Below are positions 9,025 through 17,838 of a stretch of 64,000 nucleotides of DNA, in pieces; position 1 is the stretch's first letter; the number at the start of each line of letters is the position of its first letter. The notes under the pieces were generated by a model. It ran no database searches. It saw only the letters and a program-made list of their open reading frames with translations, and was not told the DNA's origin. A program made the position numbers and the translations under genes. The stretch spans positions 1 to 64,000 of the forward strand of contig NZ_RAQO01000010.1 in assembly GCF_003610775.1 (NCBI RefSeq). The letters run 5' to 3'. This DNA comes from Alginatibacterium sediminis. Lineage in GTDB: Bacteria; Pseudomonadota; Gammaproteobacteria; Enterobacterales; Celerinatantimonadaceae.

Positions 9025-9888
9025 ATGTCAGATCAAAGTTACGTCCCACCAAAAGTCTGGGTTAATGATGCAAATGGCGCTAATAAATGGGCTAGCATTA
9101 ACAGCCCAGAGTCCGGTGCAAGATTTGAAAAAGAATTGCCTACGGGTGAGCATGCGCTGCAACTGTATTCACTAGCGACGCCAAATGGTCAAAAAGTCAC
9201 GATACTTTTGGAAGAGCTATTAGCACTTGGTATTAAAGAAGCCGAGTACGATGCGTACTTGGTTAATATTGGCGAAAGCGATCAGTTCTCTTCTGGCTTT
9301 GTTGGTGTTAATCCTAACTCTAAAATTCCAGCGCTATTAGATAAGTCTGGCGATAAAGAGCAAAATGTCTTTGAATCGGCATCTATTTTGGTTCACCTTG
9401 CAGAAAAATTTGGTCACTTTCTACCTAAAGCCGGTTCTGCCAGAACTCAAACCTTTAATTGGTTATTTTGGGCACAAGGTTCAGCGCCATTCCTCGGTGG
9501 TGGTTTTGGTCATTTTTATGCTTACGCTGATGAGAAACAAGAATACCCGATCAACCGATTTGCAATGGAAGTTAAACGCCAGTTAGATGTGTTGGATAAG
9601 CAATTGGCGCAAAACACTTATGTCGCCGGCGACGACTACAGCATTGCTGATATGGCAATCTGGCCGTGGTACGGAAATCTAGTCTTAGGTCGCTTGTATG
9701 AAGCCTCTGAATTCCTTCAAGTCGAAGATTACACCCATGTGTTGCGCTGGGCTAAATTGCTCGAAAGTCGCCAAGGTGTGCAACGTGGACGGGTTGTTAA
9801 TTGCGCTTGGGGTGAAGAGTGGGAGCAAGTTGCTGAGCGCCATAGTGCGCAAGATATCGATAAAGTGTTGTCGCTAAAAGACGCATAA
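9025..9888 (+). CDS. yghU: Glutathione-dependent disulfide-bond oxidoreductase YghU
   Basis: A 287-residue GST-superfamily enzyme very close to E. coli YghU, which reduces disulfides and organic hydroperoxides with two bound glutathiones. Matching stretches include LYSLATPNGQKVTILLEELL, GDQF-like ESDQFSSGFVGVNPNSKIPA, FESASILVHLAEKFGHFLP, GGGFGHFYAYA and AGDDYSIADMAIWPWYGN. The start is placed at the ATG for MSDQSYVPPKVW because homologues begin there and a GGA lies about 8 nt before it. An upstream in-frame ATG at 8986 lacks family similarity. It is monocistronic, with a strong hairpin terminator behind it. Confidence 0.93.
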   Translation: MSDQSYVPPKVWVNDANGANKWASINSPESGARFEKELPTGEHALQLYSLATPNGQKVTILLEELLALGIKEAEYDAYLVNIGESDQFSSGFVGVNPNSKIPALLDKSGDKEQNVFESASILVHLAEKFGHFLPKAGSARTQTFNWLFWAQGSAPFLGGGFGHFYAYADEKQEYPINRFAMEVKRQLDVLDKQLAQNTYVAGDDYSIADMAIWPWYGNLVLGRLYEASEFLQVEDYTHVLRWAKLLESRQGVQRGRVVNCAWGEEWEQVAERHSAQDIDKVLSLKDA

Positions 9889-9906
9889 TCAGCCACCGTA
9901 TCATTG

Positions 9907-9941
9907 AAGGATTAAACCTCAACGGTTGAGGTTTAATCCTT
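9907..9941. terminator. Bidirectional terminator between yghU and tetR
   Basis: A perfect 16-bp stem with loop CGG sits between the convergent genes. The right arm overlaps the last codons of the TetR gene. Confidence 0.8.
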
Positions 9942-10487
9942 GCTAAGTTGTTTGCCAATAACTTGAATGATGTAAGCTTTCGTCAAGGGGTAGCCTTGCA
10001 TTGTTTGCTGGGTGAGTAGGCCCAGTAATAGGGTGTAACAAACGTCCTTATCTGCTCTAGATACGTAGTTCGCTAGCATTTCAGCGTACTTGTTATTCGC
10101 CAATTGCATACTTGGGTCGTTAGCGACATTGGCCAGACCGATAACTTCAATATACTCTGACACTAACTTCATTTCTTGAAAGTATCGTTCGGCCATTAGT
10201 TCGAAGATGCTATAGAAGTTACTGCACCGTAACTCTAATAAGGACAGCTCTGAGACAGGGCGAAGCTTAATGGAGTCAACATCAAGGTTTACGCTAGCTT
10301 CAGTGGCGGCCTTAAATATCTCATCTTTACTTTTATAGTAGTAATATACCGCGCTTTTACTCATACCAAGATACTCACACAGCTGCCGCATTCCCAGACC
10401 TTTGTATCCATGCTCATGGAATACCTGTGCCGCTTTAAGTGCTATTTCGCTGCGTTTACCCTCGTGATCGACAATCTTTGGCATCAA
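9933..10487 (-). CDS. TetR/AcrR-family transcriptional regulator
   Basis: A 184-residue repressor with an N-terminal TetR helix-turn-helix (AAQVFHEHGYKGLGMRQLCEYLGMSKSAVYYYYKSKDEIFKAA, about residues 18-60), including the typical YYYYKSKDE. The C-terminal ligand domain is not specific. It is divergent from a three-gene operon (membrane protein, NAD-binding protein, GNAT). Two near-identical palindromes with arms AGACCA/TGGTCT lie between them, so it probably represses both itself and that operon. The ligand is unknown. Confidence 0.9.
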   Translation of the reverse strand: MMPKIVDHEGKRSEIALKAAQVFHEHGYKGLGMRQLCEYLGMSKSAVYYYYKSKDEIFKAATEASVNLDVDSIKLRPVSELSLLELRCSNFYSIFELMAERYFQEMKLVSEYIEVIGLANVANDPSMQLANNKYAEMLANYVSRADKDVCYTLLLGLLTQQTMQGYPLTKAYIIQVIGKQLSKD

Positions 10488-10542
10488 TGAATCTCATGGT
10501 TGGACTTCGGTTTCATCAGAAAGCATAGCAGAGTTATTTATT

Positions 10543-10561
10543 AAAGACCACTTGGACTAAA
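10543..10561. promoter_or_regulatory. TetR operator, copy 1 (imperfect)
   Basis: AGACCACTTGGACT is an imperfect copy of the palindrome at 10599, sharing AGACCA and TTGG and the flanking TAAA. It is nearer the tetR start. Confidence 0.55.
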
Positions 10562-10598
10562 TTACTTTACACCGCCTAATATTTGCATTACCTTTAAA

Positions 10599-10612
10599 AG
10601 ACCAGTTGGTCT
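10599..10612. promoter_or_regulatory. TetR operator, copy 2
   Basis: AGACCA-GT-TGGTCT, a 6-bp-arm palindrome 15 nt before the start codon of the divergent operon. A repressor bound here would block transcription or its early elongation. Confidence 0.65.
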
Positions 10613-10627
10613 AAATAAGGTGATGCG

Positions 10628-11230
10628 ATGCGAGTTAATTGGAATTTTCCTTTGCCCAGAGCCGGGTATAAGGGCTTAATCGACAAATCTATTGGACCAG
10701 GGGCAACTAAGGATGAAAAGAATCTGCAGCTGTTTGTCCCATTACTTGCCGGCCTTGCTCTGATAGGCGTTGCCTATTTTGGCCGCTATAGCTGGAGCTG
10801 GTCTCAATACCTTGTCGCTTATGTTCTCGCTGTGGATATGGTCGGCGGCATTATTACGAATTCAACGTCAAGCGCAAAACGCTGGTTTCATCGTGAAGGC
10901 CGCGGTGTTAAGCAGCACTTGGGTTTTGTAGCAATTCATTTTGCACAATTAGCGCTATTTAGCTGGGTATTCTTAGGCTCAGACTTGTGGTGGGTGTTCA
11001 TTACTGGCTCTTATATGATGATATCAGCGGGTATTATTTTGAAAACCAGTTTGCACATGCGCCGCCCAGTAGCATTGAGCCTTTATGCCTTAAGCGTTGT
11101 ACTTACGAGTCATTATCTTGATTCTGCGCCCGGTCTTGAGTGGTTTCTCCCCTTGTTCTATTTAAAACTACTGGTCTGCCACCTGCTTAAAGAAGCGCCT
11201 TTTCGCCCACAAATGAATGCCAATTCCTAG
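10628..11230 (+). CDS. Integral membrane protein of unknown function
   Basis: A 200-residue protein with about five hydrophobic segments (roughly 38-55, 62-80, 98-116, 121-138 and 145-185). The N-terminus is polar with KGLIDKSIGPGATKDEKNL. Family not recognised. RBS AAGG/GGTGATGCG before the ATG is close to the operator. It is the first gene of an operon with an NAD(P)-binding protein (9-nt gap) and a GNAT acetyltransferase. Confidence 0.7.
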   Translation: MRVNWNFPLPRAGYKGLIDKSIGPGATKDEKNLQLFVPLLAGLALIGVAYFGRYSWSWSQYLVAYVLAVDMVGGIITNSTSSAKRWFHREGRGVKQHLGFVAIHFAQLALFSWVFLGSDLWWVFITGSYMMISAGIILKTSLHMRRPVALSLYALSVVLTSHYLDSAPGLEWFLPLFYLKLLVCHLLKEAPFRPQMNANS

Positions 11231-11239
11231 GAGAATAAT

Positions 11240-12103
11240 ATGCAATCAAGCAACAAACGAATATTGGTTGTGGGATCCACAGGATATTTAGGATTACATA
11301 TTATTGAGCATCTACAAGGGATGGGCGCCGACTTTAAAGCTTTAGCTCGCAACGATAAAAAGCTATGCGCGCAAGGAGTACACCCAAATCAAATTCGTCT
11401 GGCGCAGGTCAGCGAGCCATCTGAGTTAAAGGGGGTCTGCGACAACATCGATGTCGTAATATCATGTTTAGGAATTACTCGGCAGCGCGATGGATTGGGG
11501 TATATGGACATTGACTACCAAGCGAACCTGAACTTATTGCTAGAAGCTGAGCGAGCTGGTGCATCTAAGTTTATTTATATTTCGGCATTCAATGCGCCTA
11601 TATATCAAGATGTGCGTATATTAAAAGCCAAAGAAAAGTTCGTTCGGCGCTTACTTGCCAGCGAAGTTGTCGATGGCTGTGTGATTCGTCCCAATGGCTT
11701 TTTCTCGGATATGACAGAGATTTTCAATATGGCCAAAGCAGGGCGTGTTCACCTATTTGGCGATGGTTCGCAAGCGATTAACCCTATCCACGGTCAAGAC
11801 TTGGCAAACTTTGTTGTAGCGTGTATTGATGCCAATGAACAGCAGTATGACCTTGGGGGCCCAACGACGCTTACCTTGCGAGATATTGCAAATTTAGCCT
11901 TTGACGCTTTGGATAAACCATCGCGTATCACATATTATCCCGACAGTTTGCGTAAGCTAATTCTTGCAGTTGTTAAGCGCCTTCCTGAAAAATGGGGAGG
12001 GCCCGCAGAGTTCTTTTTGAGCATAATCGCTAAGGACTCGGTTGCACCGAGCTATGGGGATTGCCAGCTTAAAGACTATTATCAAACTTTAGCAAACAAG
12101 TAG
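11240..12103 (+). CDS. NAD(P)-binding atypical SDR / NmrA-like protein
   Basis: A 287-residue Rossmann-fold protein with the dinucleotide motif VVGSTGYLG at residues 10-18, typical of atypical short-chain dehydrogenases of the NmrA/complex I NDUFA9-like group. The segment FIYISAFNAP replaces the classic SDR active site. The KEKFVRRLL segment is also usual in this group. Function may be redox sensing or reduction of a small molecule. RBS AGGAGAAT precedes the ATG. It is in the TetR-controlled operon. Confidence 0.8.
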   Translation: MQSSNKRILVVGSTGYLGLHIIEHLQGMGADFKALARNDKKLCAQGVHPNQIRLAQVSEPSELKGVCDNIDVVISCLGITRQRDGLGYMDIDYQANLNLLLEAERAGASKFIYISAFNAPIYQDVRILKAKEKFVRRLLASEVVDGCVIRPNGFFSDMTEIFNMAKAGRVHLFGDGSQAINPIHGQDLANFVVACIDANEQQYDLGGPTTLTLRDIANLAFDALDKPSRITYYPDSLRKLILAVVKRLPEKWGGPAEFFLSIIAKDSVAPSYGDCQLKDYYQTLANK

Positions 12104-12111
12104 GGGTTGTT

Positions 12112-12591
12112 ATGTTGGTTCGAAGTATGAGTGAAGCCGATCTAAAAGACGCCGCTTTCGTTCATCAACGTGAATTTGCGCGACAGCAACGATCGTTGGA
12201 ATGGTTGCGATGTAATTTGAGCGCATATCCTCGTTTCCTTAGTTATGTTGTTGTAGTCGATAACACAGTTGTCGGTTACATTTCTTGGGCTCAAAAGAGC
12301 GGTTTTCGTCCGGAGGTCGTGCTTGAACTCGAGCAATTAGCGGTGCTGTCTAATTATCAAGGGAAAGGCCTTGGTAGGGCGCTTATTAAGCAATCATTGG
12401 TCTTGGTTGAAAAGCAACTGTCGGATACAGGTTCTAGCATAAAGCACATTATGCTTACAACGAGAGCGGATAATCACGCTCAAAAGCTATACCGCAGTGC
12501 ATTGGGGGCTGAGATCGAAGCAACTATTGCTAATTTATATTCCGCAGACGAAGTACTCATGATTGCACGCAATGTGAACCTTAGAACTTAA
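12112..12591 (+). CDS. GNAT-family N-acetyltransferase
   Basis: A 159-residue GNAT fold acetyltransferase. The acetyl-CoA pyrophosphate loop is YQGKGLGRALI (about residues 83-93), preceded by the beta4 strand LELEQLAVL and followed by TTRADNHAQKLYRSALGAE, the usual motif B region. The acceptor (amine or protein Lys) is unknown. It starts 8 nt after the NAD-binding protein and is the last gene of the operon. Confidence 0.88.
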   Translation: MLVRSMSEADLKDAAFVHQREFARQQRSLEWLRCNLSAYPRFLSYVVVVDNTVVGYISWAQKSGFRPEVVLELEQLAVLSNYQGKGLGRALIKQSLVLVEKQLSDTGSSIKHIMLTTRADNHAQKLYRSALGAEIEATIANLYSADEVLMIARNVNLRT

Positions 12592-12716
12592 ACTTATTGG
12601 TGTAGCCACTGCGTGATGATTATAAATCTTTGGATATTAGGACCTTGAGCTCTACTGAAACCAATGGGATATGAGTTGCTTTGGGATAAACTCAAAATAG
12701 TTAAAAATAAACATTG

Positions 12717-12735
12717 CGCGCAATTCAATTGCGCG
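12717..12735. promoter_or_regulatory. Perfect 9-bp-arm palindrome
   Basis: CGCGCAATT-C-AATTGCGCG. The one-base centre suits a dimeric regulator better than a hairpin, and no T-run follows. It lies about 100 nt before the quinone-oxidoreductase-like gene. Confidence 0.5.
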
Positions 12736-12777
12736 ATACTATCTATCCCATCACTCAAGCAGTTTGAGTTGCAATTG

Positions 12778-12792
12778 GTGGCAATGTGCCAC
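12778..12792. promoter_or_regulatory. Palindrome GTGGCA-ATG-TGCCAC
   Basis: 6-bp arms with a 3-nt centre, about 45 nt before the start of the oxidoreductase gene; a smaller TCGAC/GTCGA dyad follows at 12810-12822. It is a candidate operator or 5' UTR hairpin. Confidence 0.4.
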
Positions 12793-12837
12793 GATGAAGT
12801 TAAATTCAATCGACTAAGTCGACAAAAGGATCAGTAG

Positions 12838-13764
12838 ATGCGCGCAGTAAGAATGTTTGAATATGGTGGCCCAGAAGTATTGGAATTGGTAGACATCGAG
12901 TCACCAGTTGTAGCGGCAGACGAAGTACTAATTCAGGTTAAAGCTAGTTCTATTAATCCTGTTGATTGGAAAATTCGCGAAGGTTACCTTAAAGACTTTA
13001 TCCCTTATGAATTGCCTGTGACTTTGGGCTGGGACGTTGCCGGTGTTGTGACACAACTTGGCGATAATGTTACCGGTTTTAAAATTGGTGACGAAGTATT
13101 CTCACGCCCAGCTATTCATAAAAATGGCAGCTACGCAGACTTTATTGCTGTTACAGCTGACGAAGTTGCGTTTAAGCCACCAGGACTAGATTTTTCTCAA
13201 GCTGCTTCACTGCCGCTTGCAGGAATAACGGCTTACCAATGCCTAGTTGATGTCGCTGAAGTGAAAGCGGGTGACCGCGTTCTTATCCATGCTGGCGCCG
13301 GTGGTGTAGGTCACTTGGCAATCCAAATCGCTAAAGCTAAGGGTGCGTATGTCATTGCTACCGCATCGGCTACTAACCAAGAACTATTACGTGAACTCGG
13401 TGCAGACGAAGCTATCGATTACGCTAAAGCGCCATTAGCTGAGCAAATTTCAAAAGTTGATATTGTTTTGGACAGCATGGGTGGCGATGTACTCGCTGCG
13501 TCTTGGGAATTATTGAATGCCAATGGCATAGTGGTATCGATTGTTGAGCCACCAAGTGAAGAGAAAGCCAAAGAATATAGCGTCCGTGTCGCTTTTGTCT
13601 TTATTGAACCAAGCCGTCGTATTTTGAACGAGCTTAGAGCTTTGGTTGATTCAAATCAGCTTAAACCGCTTATTGAAAATCGCTTTAGCCTTGAACAAAT
13701 TAAAGAAGCGCATGCGCTTAGCCAAAGCGGGCGTACTCGTGGCAAAATCGTAATTGACGTATAG
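12838..13764 (+). CDS. NADP-dependent oxidoreductase, quinone-oxidoreductase-type MDR
   Basis: A 308-residue zinc-independent medium-chain dehydrogenase. The N-terminal GroES-like domain has SSINPVDWKIREGYL and GWDVAGVVTQLGDNVTGFKIGDEVF. The Rossmann domain has the motif AGAGGVGHLAIQIAKAKGA at about 145-165. The zinc-ligand Cys/His residues of alcohol dehydrogenases are absent. It should reduce quinones or enones with NADPH. RBS AAAGGATC precedes the ATG. It is monocistronic, with several palindromes upstream and a strong terminator downstream. Confidence 0.88.
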   Translation: MRAVRMFEYGGPEVLELVDIESPVVAADEVLIQVKASSINPVDWKIREGYLKDFIPYELPVTLGWDVAGVVTQLGDNVTGFKIGDEVFSRPAIHKNGSYADFIAVTADEVAFKPPGLDFSQAASLPLAGITAYQCLVDVAEVKAGDRVLIHAGAGGVGHLAIQIAKAKGAYVIATASATNQELLRELGADEAIDYAKAPLAEQISKVDIVLDSMGGDVLAASWELLNANGIVVSIVEPPSEEKAKEYSVRVAFVFIEPSRRILNELRALVDSNQLKPLIENRFSLEQIKEAHALSQSGRTRGKIVIDV

Positions 13765-13796
13765 TATTAGCGCTAATAAATATCGCTTATAAATGG

Positions 13797-13827
13797 AAGC
13801 CGCGCAGCTAAACTGCGCGGCTTTTTT
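13797..13827 (+). terminator. Rho-independent terminator
   Basis: An 11-bp GC-rich stem (AAGCCGCGCAG / CTGCGCGGCTT) followed by a T-run, after the oxidoreductase gene. Confidence 0.95.
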
Positions 13828-13876
13828 GTGTCGACATAAAACAGATCAGTACAAACAATTCAGACAACAGGTTGAG

Positions 13877-14332
13877 CTAGAATACAGGTATATCCAACCC
13901 AACTTTCACATTTTCCATGGACACTGTTGAACGAAACTTCTGGATATTATCGTCGGCAAAGAAAAGCTCTCTGGTTAGTTCTTCATAGGCCAACATATTT
14001 TTAGCAGTTACCACAAGAATAAAGTCTATTTGCCCAACCACATAAAAACATTGCTGAACCTGAGGGTATTCGAGCATTCTGTTCTTGAAACTGTCGATAC
14101 TGTTCAATAGACCTTGTTTTAGCGTGACTTCAACAATGACGGTGACGTAGTTATCGAGCTTAACCCCGTCCAAAACGGCTATTTCTTTACGTATCACTTT
14201 TGATTGCCGAAGTTTTTTCAGTCGTCGTTGACATGCGGTTGCTGATAAGCCGATCTTAAGGCCCAACTCTTCAGATGAAATGCGGTTATCTATCTGTAAA
14301 AGTCCGAGTATTTTCTTATCTAAGTCGTCCAT
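13877..14332 (-). CDS. Lrp/AsnC-family transcriptional regulator
   Basis: A 151-residue regulator: N-terminal HTH (LDKKILGLLQIDNRISSEELGLKIGLSATACQRRLKKLRQS) and a C-terminal AsnC/RAM domain (VIVEVTLKQG, FYVVGQIDFILVVTAKNMLAYEELTRELF). It binds DNA as an oligomer and responds to an amino acid or related ligand. It is divergent from a GST gene with 157 nt between the starts, so that gene is a plausible target. Confidence 0.92.
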   Translation of the reverse strand: MDDLDKKILGLLQIDNRISSEELGLKIGLSATACQRRLKKLRQSKVIRKEIAVLDGVKLDNYVTVIVEVTLKQGLLNSIDSFKNRMLEYPQVQQCFYVVGQIDFILVVTAKNMLAYEELTRELFFADDNIQKFRSTVSMENVKVGLDIPVF

Positions 14333-14489
14333 GCGGTTGTTTTCTGCGTTCTACTCATAATTTCGCAGCTTATCATACTTTAATTAGTTCTTTTTGCGGC
14401 GTTTTGGCGACTAATATTGGGTAAGATATCGTTTCAAATTGCGTATCTCGCTTGATTCGTTTATCGACACGCAATCACAAGGAGTAAAT

Positions 14490-15152
14490 ATGTCGCGTAC
14501 ACTATATTCAGGAAATCGAAATGCATCGAGTTGGGCTTTTCGTGCCTGGTTGGCACTTCGTGAGCAAAATATTGAATTTGACGAAATCATTGTTGATATC
14601 AGAAGGCCACAGCGATGGAAAAATCTATCTGAAATAGGACAATTTTCTCCGCCAGCGGCGGTGCCGGTTCTACTTGATGGTGAAAGCGTTATATACGACT
14701 CTTCTGCGATTATGGAGTATGCAAATGAACTTGGAGCAGGGGAGCTTCTGCCTAAAGATTTGGTTTTAAGAGCACAAGCTCGTTCATTCGTTGCTTGGCA
14801 ACATTCGACCTTCAGTCGTGTGTGTCCCTGTCTATCATTTGAAAGTGCTTTTTATAAAGAAAAGAAACAACTGACAGCAAATGAAATAAAGACTGCCAAC
14901 TGGGTCTACTCCATTTGGGAAGCTCATCTTACAAAAAGCACTGGAGCCTATTTATTTGGAGATTTCTCCTTAGCTGACATAGCCTTAGTTCCCTCGGTAC
15001 TGCGTTTAAAATCACATTGCCCGGTCTCAAAAGAGTTCCCGCTCACAAGGCGTTGGGTTCAACAATTGTTGCAGCGAGAGTATGTTCAAGAATGGCTAAA
15101 CCAGGCCTATGCCTTAGACCCGATATACTGTGAAGGGTATTACAGTAGCTAA
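14490..15152 (+). CDS. Glutathione S-transferase family protein
   Basis: A 220-residue GST. The N-terminal thioredoxin-like domain begins TLYSGNRNASSWAFRAWLALRE and has the glutathione-binding cis-Pro (AAVPVLLDGE) and SSAIMEYANEL. The C-terminal helical domain contains GDFSLADIALVPSVLRL. The chosen ATG at 14490 has a clear GGAG six nt upstream; a start at 14439 would add residues not seen in the family. It is likely involved in detoxification and may be controlled by the divergent Lrp-type regulator. Confidence 0.88.
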   Translation: MSRTLYSGNRNASSWAFRAWLALREQNIEFDEIIVDIRRPQRWKNLSEIGQFSPPAAVPVLLDGESVIYDSSAIMEYANELGAGELLPKDLVLRAQARSFVAWQHSTFSRVCPCLSFESAFYKEKKQLTANEIKTANWVYSIWEAHLTKSTGAYLFGDFSLADIALVPSVLRLKSHCPVSKEFPLTRRWVQQLLQREYVQEWLNQAYALDPIYCEGYYSS

Positions 15153-15226
15153 TATTTGGCAGCAAAAATTGGCTCTAAATGAGTTTTGCGCCTAGCTACT
15201 TGCTACCTTAGAACTTGCTGGTTTAT

Positions 15227-16081
15227 TTACACTTGATTGGAGTATGCGCCAACATCTTTTCTAAACTCTGAAGGGGAGATTTTCTTTTGTTTTTTGAAAT
15301 AGCGATTAAAGCTACTGATATTGGAGAACCCGACTTCATAGGCTATCTGGGTGATGGATAACTCGGTTTCAATCAGGCTTTTTGCGGCTTCATGTACGCG
15401 TTTGTCGTTGAGGTATTGTAGGAATGTTTTTCCGGTGGCTTTTTTAAAGCAGCGGCAAAAAGCGTTCTCAGTTAGATTCGTGATGTTGGCAATATCTGAA
15501 AGCTGAATTTGTCGGAAATAGTTAGTATCGATCCAGTCGATAGCCGCGTTAAGTTTATGGGTTTCAAGCGAAGCATCGACATAACTATGGTCTGGTAGAA
15601 TATGGTCTACATTTTCTATCTGACTTATCTCGTACAACAAATTGATTAAACTAATAACCGATTGGACTCCTGTCGCATTACAAGTGTTTTCAATCATTTG
15701 ACCGACGAATTGCTTGTTATTTCCAATCCGTAGGCCGTATTTAGACTTTTCTAAAAGTTGTCTAATTGTCTTGAACTCAGGCAGTTGAAAAAATGGTTCA
15801 CCAAAACATGAGTTATTAAATTGGATGACTAAGGACTTGGCTATTTCAGAGTCGGAATCACTAATGAATGAGTGGGGCATGTTGGAGCCCAAAATGAAAA
15901 TGTCCCCCTCACGGTAATCCGCCATTTGGTCACTCACCAAAATTTTGCCATGGCTTTCGTAGATCAAAACGATTTCGTTTTCAAAATGGAAATGATAAGG
16001 GTGATTGAAGCTTTTTCCCTCAAATAAATAGGCTGTAAAAGACTCGGTGGTATATAGAATATTTTCACGTATGGCTTTCAA
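15227..16081 (-). CDS. AraC-family transcriptional regulator (probable sugar-operon activator)
   Basis: A 284-residue AraC/XylS protein. The N-terminal cupin (YHFHFENEIVLIYESHGKILVSD, HxH-like, residues ~28-60) should bind the inducer. The C-terminal double HTH covers about 175-278: IQLSDIANITNLTENAFCRCFKKATGKTF and LSITQIAYEVGFSNISSFNRYFKKQKKISPSEFR. It is divergent from the isomerase-kinase-aldolase operon, and repeats with a ~18-bp period lie just before its own start, so it is likely the regulator of that operon. Confidence 0.92.
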   Translation of the reverse strand: MKAIRENILYTTESFTAYLFEGKSFNHPYHFHFENEIVLIYESHGKILVSDQMADYREGDIFILGSNMPHSFISDSDSEIAKSLVIQFNNSCFGEPFFQLPEFKTIRQLLEKSKYGLRIGNNKQFVGQMIENTCNATGVQSVISLINLLYEISQIENVDHILPDHSYVDASLETHKLNAAIDWIDTNYFRQIQLSDIANITNLTENAFCRCFKKATGKTFLQYLNDKRVHEAAKSLIETELSITQIAYEVGFSNISSFNRYFKKQKKISPSEFRKDVGAYSNQV

Positions 16082-16112
16082 ATCAAAGATCCCAATTGTA
16101 TCGTTTGCGTAT

Positions 16113-16155
16113 CAAGTCATTAAAAAACAATAACTTGCTAAAAAACCATGACTTG
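16113..16155. promoter_or_regulatory. Putative AraC-type operator (two direct repeats plus inverted half-site)
   Basis: Two 16-bp direct repeats (16122-16137 and 16140-16155; 14 of 16 bases identical, 18-bp period) end in ACTTG. An inverted half-site CAAGTCA precedes them at 16113. Direct repeats of about this size are the normal binding sites of AraC proteins. The array is 32 nt from the regulator start and about 180 nt from the divergent operon. Confidence 0.55.
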
Positions 16156-16333
16156 TATTACTTCCATACTGGCGTATTTACTATCTAAGAAATAGAGCGT
16201 TAGCCGTAAACTTTGAGTTTGATCACAAGCAATCACAGCAGCTAAAAAGTGAAGAATGACCGATAAAAATAGCGCAGTTTTGACAGCCATTGCTCGGTAG
16301 CCTAGGACCATCTTGTACAAAAGGTGGTGATTT

Positions 16334-17830
16334 ATGTTCAGTGGTTTTAAGAAAGGCGTTGTCCAGGCGCAAATTGAGGCGATGATTCCGCCACCAATAC
16401 AACAACGCAAATCGAAGATTGCATTTATTTCTGTTGCAATCGAGGCCCATTTTGACTGGCAACAAGCACGCGATGCAAACGCTCAAATGTCGAGCCACAT
16501 TAAAAGCATGCTACCGAGTTCCGAGTACGACTGGGTTGCGGCAGCAGAACCTTTTGAAGATCATGCTGCAATGGAAGCCTTTTTAAGCGCTGAGTATGCC
16601 AAAGGATTAGATGGCGTAATTCTCTATCATGCTGCTTACACTACCGGTGAAATCGCATCTACCTTAGGGCTTTGGTTACGCGCACACCCTGTTCCAATTT
16701 TTAGTTATTCAATGCCTGAAGTTACGGGTAAAAATCTAACTGCAAACCGTCTTTGTTCGCAAAACTTTGTGCTGGGTATACTGCGCAATATGCAGGTGAA
16801 GTATCAGTGGTTATTTTGCGAAAAAGATGATGAGAAATTACAAAATCAGGTACAACTGTTTGCTAAAGCAAGCCGTGCTATCGGCTATTTTAAGGGCAAA
16901 AAGGCCTTAATTGCAGGCGCTGGCAGAGTGCCTGGGTTCTATGATTGCGAAGTCAACGAAATGGACATCATTAAGCGTTTCGGCGTAGGTTTTGACCGGG
17001 TGAATTTAGTTGAATTTACTAGTCAAATGGGGAACTACTCTGACGACGCAATCGAGTCTTTACGCCGCAGTATTCTCAGCGAAGATGACTGTAAGTTTAA
17101 TAATGTACCGGATGACCAATTTGACCGAAGCCTTCGTTTTGCGTTAGCACTAATGACCTATACCCGTGAACGCGATTATATTGGAGTTAGCTTAAAAAAC
17201 TGGCCAGAACTTTTTGACCATTTCCAAATAGCCGGTGACGGTGCAATGTCATTAATGAATGATCAAGGCATTGTTGTTTCTGATGAAGCCGATACCGGAG
17301 CGTTGCTCTCAATGCTTGTGCTTGATCAGCTTGGCGATAGCGACTTGCCTCCCATGTTATCCGACCTTTCCTACTTTAATGCTCAAGAAAACGCTTTAGG
17401 CCTTTGGCACAACGGTTCCGCTGCAACTCGTTTGCGTCACAGCCAAAGTGGCTTTGAATGCCGTAAACACGGAATTCTTGAAAACTACGATGAAGCCACA
17501 GCATGGGGCGTTTTATTCGAATTTTTGGTTCAGCCAGGTCCGGTAACTGTTATGCGACTAATGGCACCAAGCTCTGACAAAGCGATGTTATTTGAAGGCG
17601 AAATTGTTGATAGTGAACTTAAATTTCGTGGCACCTATGGCCAGTTCATCCCCAAACAGGAAACGGCTGCACAAATTATTGGCACCGTGATGGATAAAGG
17701 CCTTGACCACCATTGGTTAGTGGGTCGTGGCCATTATATTGAGGCGCTTAGAGGGTTTAACTACTGGCTTGGTATTGACGAAATCGCTATCGATAACCCA
17801 GGTGATAGTTGCGGATTTGGTAAGCAATAG
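16334..17830 (+). CDS. L-fucose/L-arabinose isomerase-family protein
   Basis: A 498-residue protein of the FucI/AraA superfamily, which interconverts an aldose and a ketose using Mn2+. The N-terminal half matches loosely (DGVILYHAAYTTGEIAST, KKALIAGAGRVPGFYDCEVNEMDI). The C-terminal half has the metal/substrate region EADTGALLSMLVL, DLSYFNAQENALGLWHNG and, near the end, GLDHHWLVGRGHYIEAL. That HH is at the position of the family's late metal ligand. RBS AGGTGG lies 6 nt before the ATG. It is the first gene of a four-gene operon with a kinase, an aldolase and a mutarotase-like protein. The sugar is not known. Confidence 0.82.
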   Translation: MFSGFKKGVVQAQIEAMIPPPIQQRKSKIAFISVAIEAHFDWQQARDANAQMSSHIKSMLPSSEYDWVAAAEPFEDHAAMEAFLSAEYAKGLDGVILYHAAYTTGEIASTLGLWLRAHPVPIFSYSMPEVTGKNLTANRLCSQNFVLGILRNMQVKYQWLFCEKDDEKLQNQVQLFAKASRAIGYFKGKKALIAGAGRVPGFYDCEVNEMDIIKRFGVGFDRVNLVEFTSQMGNYSDDAIESLRRSILSEDDCKFNNVPDDQFDRSLRFALALMTYTRERDYIGVSLKNWPELFDHFQIAGDGAMSLMNDQGIVVSDEADTGALLSMLVLDQLGDSDLPPMLSDLSYFNAQENALGLWHNGSAATRLRHSQSGFECRKHGILENYDEATAWGVLFEFLVQPGPVTVMRLMAPSSDKAMLFEGEIVDSELKFRGTYGQFIPKQETAAQIIGTVMDKGLDHHWLVGRGHYIEALRGFNYWLGIDEIAIDNPGDSCGFGKQ

Positions 17831-17838
17831 GAGCCAAA

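Noticed and set aside
16138-16498. Two minus-strand ORFs across the isomerase start
   Set aside because: They overlap the divergent promoter and the N-terminus of a clear isomerase gene and have no match.
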